Source of the DNA: Andalucia godoyi
Taxonomy: Eukaryota; Discoba; Jakobea; Jakobida; Andaluciidae
NCBI GenBank assembly: GCA_009859145.1
Contig: VRVR01000045.1
Location: forward strand, 93,033 to 157,032
DNA length: 64,000 nt
Direction: 5' to 3'
The position numbers and the translations under genes were made by a program. The notes under the pieces are model-generated. The model searched no databases and was not told the origin of the DNA. It was given only the letters and a program-made list of their open reading frames with translations. Positions 39,479 to 48,269 of the stretch are shown here, in pieces. Position 1 is the stretch's first letter, and each line of letters starts with the position of its first letter.

Positions 39479-42112
39479 ATGAGCGAGTACACGGCGGTCA
39501 TTTCTCCCAGCGGCGCATATGTGGCGCTGCCAACTACGACGGCTGCGACGACGAGGAGGAGATACGGAGTGGTGTCGGTGCTCGGCGCGCAGTCGTCTGG
39601 GAAGTCTACGCTTCTGAACCATCTGTTCGGCACAGTGTTCCCGGTAATGGACGCAACCCACGGCCGATCGCAGACGACGCGCGGTGTCTTTTCATCCCTC
39701 TACACGACTGCACTACGGCCGCTTAGCTGGACTGAGCAGGAAGAAGAGAAGGAGGAAGAAAAGGAGACGGCAGTGGTGGTGGTGCTGGACATGGAGGGAA
39801 ACGACGGGGTGGAGCGCATCCGGTCGCATGAAGAAGACATTGAGCAGAAGCTCGCGCTCTTTGGCCTTGTGTTGTCCGACGTCCTTCTCTTGAACGTGTG
39901 GTTTCATGACATTGGCCGGTTCTCTGCATCGGGATACGCTCTGTTGCAACGCGTCTTTTCGCTTCATCTGCAGCTCTTTTCTACCGCATCCGTGTACGCC
40001 CAGACGCAGACTAAGAGCGATGACGACACCGTGGAAAAGCGAGTCATTCTTGTGTGTGTCCGAGATGTCGATGTGCATAGTCTCAGTGAGAAGGGGAGCG
40101 AAAGCCTTGCAATGCGCATCAAGAGCGATATTTTCGAGCTGTGGAGCGTCCTTCCAAAATCACAGTCCGTCATCCAGTATCTCGTATCGTCGTCTCATTC
40201 GGCCTCTCAGACCTCCATGGGGAGTGTGTTTGACATGCTGTACGAAGTGCGCGTGGTGGGGCTTCCGCATTATGAATTCCAACGCGATCGGTTCCTTTCG
40301 ATGATGCCCTCCGTCCGGTCTATTGTCCTCGACTCGTTGTTTTCCGCTTCCTCACTGGTCTCGGCAAAAGCGTCCCACCGTGACAGCGACGGCAACAGCG
40401 ACAACGACAACGACAACGACAGCAGCAATATGAACGAGAGCACGCGGTTGGAAAAGGAAAAGAAGAAAAAGATTCCATGGACGGATCTGAACGAGTATGC
40501 GCAGAGTGTGTGGCAGCGCATCGAGGCGGCAAGGGACGAGGTGTGTGTACCCGCAGTTCGCTATGTGCATTCCCGCACGCGATGTGAGTCCATCGCGCGG
40601 GACTTGACCCACTCGTTTCTGCGTCATCTTCGCCCCGCAACAGCATCAGAGGCAACACCGGCTCCGGGTGTGGTGGCGGCTATGACGGTAGATGAAATGC
40701 AAAAGGCAGTCAAGGGTGTGATGACCGAGTACGCAGCAGACACAGAGTGGTACATCACGTCTGTAGTTGATGAAGTCCGCAAGACGATGCTGGAGCCTGC
40801 ACTCTGGAAGTGCATCGTCGAGCAGTGTATTCATCCGGTGCTTATGCGCTTGCAAGCCGACATTGAGCAGGGTGTTGTGACGAGGCTGATGACGACTTCT
40901 TCGACAACGATCACCGGGGTTGCAGCGATTGCTGCCTTTTATGAAAAGGAAGTGGTTGGTGCGATGCAGTTGTGGACGGAGCAGCTCGAGAATGCAGCGA
41001 ACGAGTGGATCTCCGCCTACCGACAGGCGATGCACTCCGTCGATCATAATGCAACAGAAAAGCAGGCAAAAAAGGAAGAAGAAGAGAAAGACGAAAAGGA
41101 AGACGAAAAGGAAATGGAAAACGAGGTGAGAGAGCGAGTTCTGGGGCTTAAAAAGGCCGTGAAGAAACGAGTGGTGGAGCATGTGGTGCGGGTCGGTGTG
41201 CGGGATGAGCTTGAAGAGCGGTTCCCGCTGGCGCTGATCGAGGATCCACAGAAGGATTTCTGGGCCCGCATTGATGCATTTGCCTGCGAAACACGCAGCG
41301 CTGCTCTTGCTGCGATTTCCAAAATTCGCGGCGAGAACTCTCGAGGTCAAGAGCAGGCTGATATGTGCGACGATGATGAGGGAGTGGCTCGCAAAGAAGA
41401 GATTGAGCAGATTGTCATGAGCAGACTCGAGATTCGTCTGCAGATGTTTATGACTCAGCGCATTGTCCCAATTTTGAAGCAAAAGTTTGACGCTCTCTTC
41501 TGGGCATCATCTGCGCCCTCCCCCTCCCCCTCCTCGTCCAAGAAGCAAAAGAGCCCGAAAAGCACATCGAACCCCGGCAAGCGAGTGTTTGCAAGCCTCG
41601 CAGAAGTGCAGGAAGCGTTTGAAGGAGCGAATACCGAGCTTGATGCGATCCTTACCGCGATCTATCATCCCGACTCGGCGTCCTTGTCGCTCCTCCGCGA
41701 GCTGCCGTGTGTCGGTACCTCGGGCACGCGAGACGATCGCATGGTCCGAGAGGCGCTGCAAGTGTATGCGGAGCTTGAGCGGTCGGCTGCGCAGCATGTC
41801 CTTCAGATGCAGGAAATGGCCGCTGCGATGCAGAGCGCACATGCACAGACTGCCTCCTCCATCTTTGCTGTTCCGAGATGGCTCTGGATCGTCCTTTTGA
41901 TTCTCGGATGGAACGAGCTCACCGCGCTGCTTTCCTCGCCGTTCTACATGCTGCTTGCAGTCATCTTTGCAGTCACCACCGTCGTTGTCTATCTCGCGAG
42001 AAACGTCCCTGGCATCGACTCCGTCGCTCGATTCGCAGCGGCCCAAATCCTCGGCTCTCCCCAACCTAATCCAAACGCAGTGAAAAAACTTGCACTTGGC
42101 AAGAACGACTGA
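39479..42112 (+). CDS. SEY1: Sey1/RHD3-family ER-shaping GTPase
   Basis: The 877-aa product is a dynamin-like GTPase that fuses ER tubules. The G1 loop GAQSSGKST is at 36-44, the switch region DATHGRSQTTRGV at about 58-70, G3 LDMEG at 103-107 and the G4-like RD in VCVRDVD. A long helical-bundle domain follows, with a charged Lys/Glu linker (about residues 525-550). Near the C-terminus two closely spaced hydrophobic segments (WLWIVLLILGWNEL and FYMLLAVIFAVTTVVVYLA) form the hairpin anchor, with a short amphipathic tail. Length matches Sey1 and RHD3 (about 780-870 aa). The ATG at 39479 is chosen because the GTPase domain starts 30 residues later; the frame upstream to 39419 lacks an ATG. Confidence 0.93.
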   Translation: MSEYTAVISPSGAYVALPTTTAATTRRRYGVVSVLGAQSSGKSTLLNHLFGTVFPVMDATHGRSQTTRGVFSSLYTTALRPLSWTEQEEEKEEEKETAVVVVLDMEGNDGVERIRSHEEDIEQKLALFGLVLSDVLLLNVWFHDIGRFSASGYALLQRVFSLHLQLFSTASVYAQTQTKSDDDTVEKRVILVCVRDVDVHSLSEKGSESLAMRIKSDIFELWSVLPKSQSVIQYLVSSSHSASQTSMGSVFDMLYEVRVVGLPHYEFQRDRFLSMMPSVRSIVLDSLFSASSLVSAKASHRDSDGNSDNDNDNDSSNMNESTRLEKEKKKKIPWTDLNEYAQSVWQRIEAARDEVCVPAVRYVHSRTRCESIARDLTHSFLRHLRPATASEATPAPGVVAAMTVDEMQKAVKGVMTEYAADTEWYITSVVDEVRKTMLEPALWKCIVEQCIHPVLMRLQADIEQGVVTRLMTTSSTTITGVAAIAAFYEKEVVGAMQLWTEQLENAANEWISAYRQAMHSVDHNATEKQAKKEEEEKDEKEDEKEMENEVRERVLGLKKAVKKRVVEHVVRVGVRDELEERFPLALIEDPQKDFWARIDAFACETRSAALAAISKIRGENSRGQEQADMCDDDEGVARKEEIEQIVMSRLEIRLQMFMTQRIVPILKQKFDALFWASSAPSPSPSSSKKQKSPKSTSNPGKRVFASLAEVQEAFEGANTELDAILTAIYHPDSASLSLLRELPCVGTSGTRDDRMVREALQVYAELERSAAQHVLQMQEMAAAMQSAHAQTASSIFAVPRWLWIVLLILGWNELTALLSSPFYMLLAVIFAVTTVVVYLARNVPGIDSVARFAAAQILGSPQPNPNAVKKLALGKND

Positions 42113-42199
42113 GCTCAGTGCAACGGTCTCTTAGAGGGGAGTCGTCATAATGATCATGATCATAATACAAAACTTTACATGCGAGAATACTGTTAAAAA

Positions 42200-42231
<32 letters not shown>

Positions 42232-42314
42232 TGAAGAAGAAAGAAAGGGGACAACGGCGAGACACGCGCTTTCTGGCATCGGGCCATCGGTGGACGGGTG
42301 GGCACACTACGGCA

Positions 42315-42776
42315 CTAGACCTTCTTGACATAGAGGGACTTTGTGAAGTCGTCGAGGTGGGACCATCGCTGGCGAATTTGCTGGATTTCGCGGTCTCGCT
42401 GGATCTGTCGGGGATTAGAAGCGGCGATTGCGGCGGAGCTTGCGGCGATTTCCGCTTGCGACGCAGGAGGCAGATAGGCGCGTCGGGACTCCGAAACGAG
42501 CCGGTCGGACTCCACGAACCCATTCGGGGCGAATTGATGGCCCGGAAAGGAGCCCGTTTCCAACAGCGTCGGGCGCGCCGTCGGGGATTCCTGCAGGCGG
42601 CGCTGACCCGCTGCAGCAATCGTCGCTGCATACGTTGATTCCACCGACGACGAAGAAACAGGAAGCCTCACGTGATGCTCAGGTCGATACTGCGATGAAA
42701 ACCGCTCTTCACTGAAATTCCCTACAAGCGTCGAGCTCGAATACGCATTCTTTCCCGACCGTCCCAAATCACTCAT
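42315..42776 (-). CDS. CFAP107-like (DUF4541) axonemal protein candidate
   Basis: The 153-aa product has the sequence YSSSTLVGNFSEERF near its N-terminus. That resembles the conserved start of CFAP107/C1orf158-type proteins, where a Lys/Thr-V-L-x-GNW-x-EER motif occurs and the protein sits inside doublet microtubules of motile cilia. The remainder is Ala/Ser/Arg/Gln-rich and ends in a helical segment (QIQRDREIQQIRQRW...). The match rests on a single motif and the similar size, so it is tentative. If right, it supports a flagellated organism. The gene is short and intronless. It shares a 455-base divergent region with the gene at 43232 that contains the TGATGCTTGAT motif. Confidence 0.6.
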   Translation of the reverse strand: MSDLGRSGKNAYSSSTLVGNFSEERFSSQYRPEHHVRLPVSSSSVESTYAATIAAAGQRRLQESPTARPTLLETGSFPGHQFAPNGFVESDRLVSESRRAYLPPASQAEIAASSAAIAASNPRQIQRDREIQQIRQRWSHLDDFTKSLYVKKV

Positions 42777-42957
42777 TCGCTACTCGTCAACCGTCTTTTG
42801 CAGTTTCCTATCCTATGCATTAAAAAAAAAACAAGAAGAAGAAGAAGAAGAAGAAAACACACTCAAAGACGCATTCAAAAAAATAATAAAAATAATTATA
42901 AATAAAAAAAATAAAAAACCAAGAGTGCCCAAAGGGTCGTTGGAATCAAACCGTAGC

Positions 42958-42968
42958 ATCAAGCATCA
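42958..42968 (-). promoter_or_regulatory. Candidate promoter motif TGATGCTTGAT (copy 2)
   Basis: Exact match on the minus strand, in the divergent interval between the CFAP107-like gene (182 bases away) and the gene at 43232 (264 bases away). Confidence 0.4.
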
Positions 42969-43045
42969 CTTCAACCGATGTCTTGTCTACTGGTTTCTCG
43001 TTTCCTTTCCCATTCCTTTTACGCACTCCATGCTTTGCTTTCCCC

Positions 43046-43047
43046 AG

Positions 43048-43084
<37 letters not shown>

Positions 43085-43180
43085 AACGCACGCGGACAAC
43101 GACGACGACGACACAGTAGAATCAAAAAGAAATCGGGGGGGTCTCGTCTCGGAATATATCCATCCATCCATCCATCCAAC
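43046..43180. repeat. GAAA/GA microsatellite followed by (ATCC)n
   Basis: GAAA and GA units run at 43046-43085, and ATCC units at about 43157-43180. Both lie in the 5' flank of the gene at 43232 and produce the longer artificial frame that starts at 42983. Confidence 0.9.
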
Positions 43181-43231
43181 CATCCATCTTCACACAGCGA
43201 GCAGCCATTGTTCTACAGCAGGGGGCGAGGA

Positions 43232-44011
43232 ATGTCGACTGTAGGGACGCCAAGTTACCGATCGAGCGTGGTGGAATCCCGCTCGGTGTCGCGGAGTCCG
43301 CAATTGGTGCACCGGCCGGGTTTGGAGCCGAAACTGTCGAGTGGGCGCACGTCGCCGGTGTCTCCGATGCCACCTGCCATATCGGGAGATTCGCTTCGGT
43401 TTTCTCCGTGGGCGCGGCCGGTTCCTCAGGCCTCAGGTGGGCTGTTCCCGCCAGGATCTCCTGAAAACGGGACGTTGATGTACGCGACATCAAAGTCAGC
43501 AGCGTCAGCGACTCCGCACTCCCCAATCCAGTCCGACGGGTCACGAATCACACGCGTGACGCGGAATGTAGGGCCGTCTGAATTGGGAGTTTCCGACCTG
43601 TCAACCACATCATTGCCGCCGCAACAGGTCGCTTGGTCCACGTCCCCCACCCCGTCGGCCATGTCCAACTTGTCGATGCTGCGGGATCCGTCGCAGGACA
43701 CGTATGCCCATTTGTCGGCCACTGCCCGATCGGTGCTGCAGGAATCCGAGGCCGAGCGGGATACGTATCGAGCACTGTGCGAGCTTCCAGGTTCTACCGA
43801 GTTCCAGGCTCTTGTCGCAAAAGCCTTTTCCGACCCCGCCCGGTCCGCCCAGGTCGCCGAAGAGTTCTACAAACAGCGGGAAATTGCCTATTTTAGAGAC
43901 CTTGACGCCGCACGAGCTGCACAGCTCGACGATCTCAAGGCCGAAAAGGAACGCATGGCCACCGAGCTTGCCCAAATGGCATCCGCTGCCGATTCTGATT
44001 CCGGATTTTGA
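43232..44011 (+). CDS. Hypothetical Ser/Pro-rich protein with C-terminal coiled coil
   Basis: The 259-aa product starts at ATG 43232 (MSTVGTPSYRSS), after the microsatellites. Residues 1-160 are disordered and rich in Ser, Pro, Arg and Thr, with several SP/TP sites typical of proline-directed kinase targets. Residues from about 165 form a helical part (AERDTYRALCELPG, FYKQREIAYFRDLDAARAAQLDDLKAEKERMA) consistent with a short coiled coil. I do not recognise the family. Its partner across the divergent promoter is the CFAP107-like gene; a shared cytoskeletal role is possible but not shown. The coding frame is uninterrupted and ends in TGA. Confidence 0.65.
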   Translation: MSTVGTPSYRSSVVESRSVSRSPQLVHRPGLEPKLSSGRTSPVSPMPPAISGDSLRFSPWARPVPQASGGLFPPGSPENGTLMYATSKSAASATPHSPIQSDGSRITRVTRNVGPSELGVSDLSTTSLPPQQVAWSTSPTPSAMSNLSMLRDPSQDTYAHLSATARSVLQESEAERDTYRALCELPGSTEFQALVAKAFSDPARSAQVAEEFYKQREIAYFRDLDAARAAQLDDLKAEKERMATELAQMASAADSDSGF

Positions 44012-44327
44012 ATTTCTGATTTCCGAACTTCGTCCAAACTCGGTCAAACTCGTCCAAAAAAAGAAGTACATTCCCCCGCCTGCTGGATTGCAACGTATCC
44101 TATACATGGGTATTCATTTTCTGTATGATAAATATATACATAGAAATAATAATAATAATTACAAACTCTTTGCATACGCGGATGCGAGCCCCAGAGCGTC
44201 CGACCTGTCCCTGAGAAACCCCGTGTCTCCGTCCGCGTACACGGTCATAACAACGAGTCTTTTCGCATCTTCTTCCTCTTCCTTCTCTCTATCTCCGTTC
44301 TTCCCTTCATCTGCCTTTCTCGTGTTC
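44012..44327. other. Convergent intergenic region before the permease pseudogene
   Basis: About 316 bases contain AT-rich sequence (44105-44170) and CT-rich sequence. It is the common 3' flank of the hypothetical gene and the broken permease. No other feature is seen. Confidence 0.6.
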
Positions 44328-45885
44328 TCATTTTCCAAAGACTGTTCTGGCTCTGCTTTTCTGGAATGCGTTTCGAACCCGGACGCGATCCTCGATGGCT
44401 CTTCTCGGGATGCGCACGCAGGCCCGCGAGGTCATTCTCAGAAACAGATCTTCCTGATGTTCGACGCCGTCGCCGTCGGTGTGGGTGTGGATGTGCGGGA
44501 GCTTGGCTCTGGCGACGACCACTGCACCGATTCCGAGATAGACTGCAAGGACTGCTAGACAGACGCCCTGGGTCGCGGTCGGCGGCGGGAAAAACTGGGC
44601 GACGATGTATCCTGTTCCCGTAACGATGCTTGCGACCGGCAGCCAGAGATGCTTTCGGCGGTTGTAGTTTCCGGGATGTTTGGTCATGATGAACCGGTAG
44701 ATCGATGCATTGGGCGCGAGGTAGATGAGCAGGAGACCAATGCTTGCGGACTCTGTCACGAGATTGAATGCGCCCCAGCAGCCGTCTGTCGTCATGACGA
44801 GTGCCGAGCCTTGCGACGTGGACGCAGAGGACACGTACAGCAGTCCGAGAACAATCGACAGACAGACATAGAAGGCCTCGAGCCAAAGAATCGCGCGCAT
44901 AGGGACTCTTGCAGACTCGCCCTTTTTAAGCGGAGGGACTGTTTGGGGCAAAGTACCGAAGACCGAACATGCGGGCCTCGCCAAGCGACTGGAACATGGA
45001 AAAGTTGAAGGAGTGCTGGGCCAGCGCGAGCGTGAAGCTGGCTGTGATCCCGCCAACGTCGACGATGGCTGCGAACCACGCCCCCGACGAATTTGCGAGC
45101 ATAGTAGTCCACAGGCGATGAGACGTTGATGAGATTGGTAGCATCTGGGGGACCGATGGTGCATGCAAAGGCATAGGCGCCAAGACAGAGGAAGATCTGG
45201 ACCGAGTAGACGGAGCCGACGACTGCACGCCCAATGACTTTTGCAGGATCCTGTGCGTTCTGGCCGAGTGCCGTGGCGGAGTCGAATCCCTGGAACAGCA
45301 TCACCCCAAAAGACAAGCGACTGTGCGAACCGTGGAAATCCGTTTGGCGAGTCTCGTGAGTTAAACCACGGTGCGTATGGCGTGCCTTTTGCGATGAATG
45401 CGACGCAGGTGGCGAGCACCACGGTCATTGCGAATGAGAACAGCACCAGGCATGCCCATAGCGACTGGGTGACGCCGCGCAGTGCAAGAACGCATGTGAT
45501 GATGCCGGCCAGCACCACGGTAACAGGCCACGGGAACGCAAACCCCGACGACCGTTCGAGGATGTCCGAGATCCAGCCGGCGACCTACAGCAGCGCCTGG
45601 ACCGCAATCAGTGCATACGAGAACATCATGATCCATGCCGTGAACTGCCCTGCGCGGCGGCCCAGATCCAGACTCACGCATGCCTGGAGCGACCCGGACG
45701 TCTGCACGTAGCATGCAGACTCGGCGACAGCCTGCGCAAGCGACCCGCCAAACACACCGGAAGCCAGAACCGCATACACACACTGCACAGGCATCCACCA
45801 TCATCACCGGGAGAATGAAGAAGATCACGGACGTCGGTGCAATGTTTGCTGCAGACAGCACTGTCGCAACACAGCCATTTTGCAA
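44328..45885 (-). pseudogene. Amino-acid permease (APC superfamily), broken by frameshifts and a stop
   Basis: Conserved permease segments appear in order along one strand but in changing frames: ANIAPTSVIFFILPVMM, then VYAVLASGVFGGSLAQAV and WIMMFSYALIAVQALL, an in-frame TAG, then WISDILERSSGFAF and VLAGIITCVLALRGVTQS, a shift to SFGVMLFQGFDSATALGQ, another at SSPVDYYA to ANSSGAWFAAIVDVGG, and another back before the last membrane segments (EAFYVCLSIVLGLLYV, SIGLLLIYLAPNASIY). I count at least four single-base-class frameshifts and one nonsense codon; the coding sense is continuous, so introns do not explain them. The N-terminus is also incomplete, with no good ATG. Neighbouring genes are intact. 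It is either a fairly young pseudogene or a local error-rich assembly patch. Confidence 0.85.
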
Positions 45886-46340
45886 GCTTGCGCTGAATGT
45901 CCGTCGTCAGGTTGTGGCGGAAATGTCACACGTCTTGCGTAACGTGGCAGCGGGTCACGTGCATTGGCATCGCGTGGCAACAGAAAAAACCAACAATAAC
46001 ACATTAAATAGTGTCCGGGAAATTAGCGTCTGAACAACTTGGTTAAGCGAACAAAATGCGGATTCTCATTTGGTTTGCTCGTTGTCGCCTTTGTAAGTAA
46101 CGGAAAGCAGTACGTCATACGAGGGGAAGTATGTACTCTCTTACTTATTTTTTTTTTCTTTTTTTTCTTTTTAGATTGAAAAAGCCGGGGCACGGGGTGT
46201 GGTAAGCTATACAGTAGTAGTCGTCGTAGTCGTGGTATGTAGTTCTGCGTAGCAGTATGCAGTTCGAAACAAGGGAACTGAGGGGGAGAACAGGACGAAT
46301 GCAAGGGGACGGGGGCGTGATACAAAGGTGCGGAACAGAA
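45886..46340. other. Intergenic region between permease remnant and DPH3
   Basis: About 455 bases hold a T-run (46146-46172) and no supported gene. Its right end is the 3' flank of DPH3, and its left end may include the lost N-terminus of the permease. Confidence 0.55.
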
Positions 46341-46667
46341 CTATCGCTTTCCTTCGAATGGAAAAGGCTTTAGTCTGGCCTTCTCTACGCATTCGTCGAG
46401 TGATTCTATATCATACACGACTCGAATGAGCAGCGAGCACGAAGGACACGTTGCGACTTCTTCGCCATCTCTCAAATCATCCTACACACCAATCAAGTCA
46501 AGTCGAGTCACGTTAGAAAACAAAAACAAAAACAAAAACGAAGAGCGAAAAGAAAGACATACGAGTGCAATTTGGAAAAGATCACCACATGGACAAGGAT
46601 AGTAGAAACTGTCGTTTGCAGGATTGAAGTGCATGTCTTCAATTTCAATCTCGTCGTAATAACTCAT
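46341..46667 (-). CDS. DPH3: DPH3/Kti11 CSL zinc-finger protein, two exons
   Basis: The exons are 46563-46667 (35 codons) and 46341-46481, giving 81 aa. The product begins [14 protein letters not shown] and carries the CSL zinc site CPCGD (exon 1) and CPSCSL (exon 2), with LIRVVYD after it. DPH3 delivers electrons for diphthamide synthesis on elongation factor 2 and for Elongator tRNA modification. The intron (46482-46562, 81 bases, phase 0) has a GTATGT donor, a CTAAC branch-like element and a TAG acceptor. Without splicing the frame ends in poly-Phe/Leu nonsense after GDLFQIAL. The C-terminus is about 15 residues longer than usual ([15 protein letters not shown]...). The start at 46667 matches the family; the open frame further upstream lacks family similarity. 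Confidence 0.93.
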
Positions 46668-47056
46668 TTCTCCAATGCTCTCGATCCAAACCTTCTTGTC
46701 TCTCGGCGTTTTTCCCGTCTCGTTTGACGTTGTCACTTGGCGTTGTCCTGAACTTTTCATCAACTGATTGTCCAGAATGACGCTTCGTCAGACTCGTCGT
46801 TTCGCGGAATCCCGTCCAAAAAAAGAGTCCGGCAGAGCCTTCTTTTTTTGATGGAATTTCATGTCCGAGTTGATGCTTGATACTTGACTCCAGTCGGGAA
46901 TTTTTCCAGATGTGGTGCTGTCTTTTTGCTCATTCACCGTTGTCTGCCTATTTGTGTTACGAGACAGAGAAGTCGAAGGGGGAAAAAAGACAACGTGAAG
47001 AAGAAGAAGAAGAAAAAGATAACTTCAGACGGTGGAAGACAACGAACAAGGTGGCG
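46668..47056. other. Divergent promoter region, DPH3 and HACD
   Basis: This 389-base region between divergent starts contains the TGATGCTTGAT motif and a GAA-rich stretch (about 46990-47020). An upstream ATG for the HACD gene at 46910 would add a poly-Glu head, which I consider less likely. Confidence 0.55.
46871..46881 (+). promoter_or_regulatory. Candidate promoter motif TGATGCTTGAT (copy 3)
   Basis: Exact match in the divergent region, 204 bases upstream of DPH3 and 176 upstream of the HACD start. Confidence 0.4.
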
Positions 47057-48019
47057 ATGGGTGTGGTTTCGACAGTATATCTGAGTGTGTACAACGCGGT
47101 GCTGTCGTGCATATGGACGACGATTTTTGTGCGAGTGCTCGTGTCGATGGTTGTCGACCCATTGTCGATGCTGCTGCTGACGGTTGCGCAGGTTCTTGCG
47201 GTTCTTGAGCCAGTGCATGCGCTACTGGGGATCACGAGGACGTCGCTTGCAATGGCTGTGCTTCAGGTGCTTGGTCGCAACACGTGTCTGTTTTGCGCGG
47301 CAGTCCCGCTGTGGAACCATCTTCCTGCACTGCACTCTCTGACGGCGACGCACATCGACAGCCTCCTGCGGATCGGCAGCGGCGGCGAGTACAAAGAGCA
47401 CGCGACGGCATGGGCGGCGTGGTTTGTCCAGGAGTCGCTCGACTGTGGCTTCACGGCTGCTGTCTCTGCACGGTCGTTTGTGCCAGCTGCAGATGCTGTG
47501 TCGGCGTCCGTTGTTGCATTCTTGCAGTCCCGTGTTGCACCGCTTGTGTCGCTCGTGTTTGCAAATGCTGGATCGTCGTCCGCAAAGGCCGTTCCTGCAG
47601 ACTGGATGCTTGGCGATTTCGCGCTGGGATCCGGCGTGCTCACTGTCCTTGTGCTCACGTGGTCGCTGATTGAGTGCGTGCGGTTTCCTCTGTACTTGGC
47701 GAACACGCTGCTCGGAGCATCATCGGCGGTCGTTCGGCTCCTGACGTTCTTCAGAACAATGCTTCCAGTCATTCTCTATCCAATCGGATTTGCGTCGGAA
47801 ATCGCAGCCATGCTCCTTTTCCACGTTGCGTTCGCCGGCAGATCCGCCGTAACGAGCCTCGTCGGAGTGTATCTGGCCCTTGCAGTCATCGGATTCCTCA
47901 TGATATACTCCCACGCCCTCCTTGCGTCCGCAAAGTACCTTTCCGGATCTCGATCACCAAGAAACCACGCAGGCGTCTCCGCACGCAAGCCCACAGGAAA
48001 GAAACCCAAGAAGGAGTAG
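47057..48019 (+). CDS. 3-hydroxyacyl-CoA dehydratase (HACD/PHS1 family)
   Basis: The 320-aa ER membrane product performs the third step of very-long-chain fatty-acid elongation, dehydrating 3-hydroxyacyl-CoA. Family features: YLSVYN at the N-terminus, LEPVHALLGITRTSL (50-64) and VLQVLGRN, then TWSLIECVRFPLYLAN (201-216) and the catalytic block LYPIGFASE, with Tyr241 and Glu248 at the expected seven-residue spacing. The C-terminus is basic (ARKPTGKKPKKE), as for ER retention by dilysine-like signals. Unusual: about 100 residues (85-190) are inserted between the two conserved halves, rich in Ala/Ser, where usual members have a short loop. The ATG at 47057 gives a family-like short N-terminus. 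Confidence 0.85.
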   Translation: MGVVSTVYLSVYNAVLSCIWTTIFVRVLVSMVVDPLSMLLLTVAQVLAVLEPVHALLGITRTSLAMAVLQVLGRNTCLFCAAVPLWNHLPALHSLTATHIDSLLRIGSGGEYKEHATAWAAWFVQESLDCGFTAAVSARSFVPAADAVSASVVAFLQSRVAPLVSLVFANAGSSSAKAVPADWMLGDFALGSGVLTVLVLTWSLIECVRFPLYLANTLLGASSAVVRLLTFFRTMLPVILYPIGFASEIAAMLLFHVAFAGRSAVTSLVGVYLALAVIGFLMIYSHALLASAKYLSGSRSPRNHAGVSARKPTGKKPKKE

Positions 48020-48269
48020 TTGGTAACGGCAGGGAAAAGCAAGCAGTCGTAAAAAAATCAAAAAATCAATTAACAAAAAAATTCCATCTACAGTCAGCGT
48101 ATCGCTTGTTGACAGCTGGGTAGTTTTCGCTCTTGTCTTTTGGCCCCAAATTGTTTCATTATGCAGTTGTGAATATTTCAATGCATATATACATATTTTT
48201 TAGCCATTCCTCTTCTCCTTGCTGTTCAAAAATCAGCATTTATTTTTAAACCGAAAAATCCCAAGAGAC

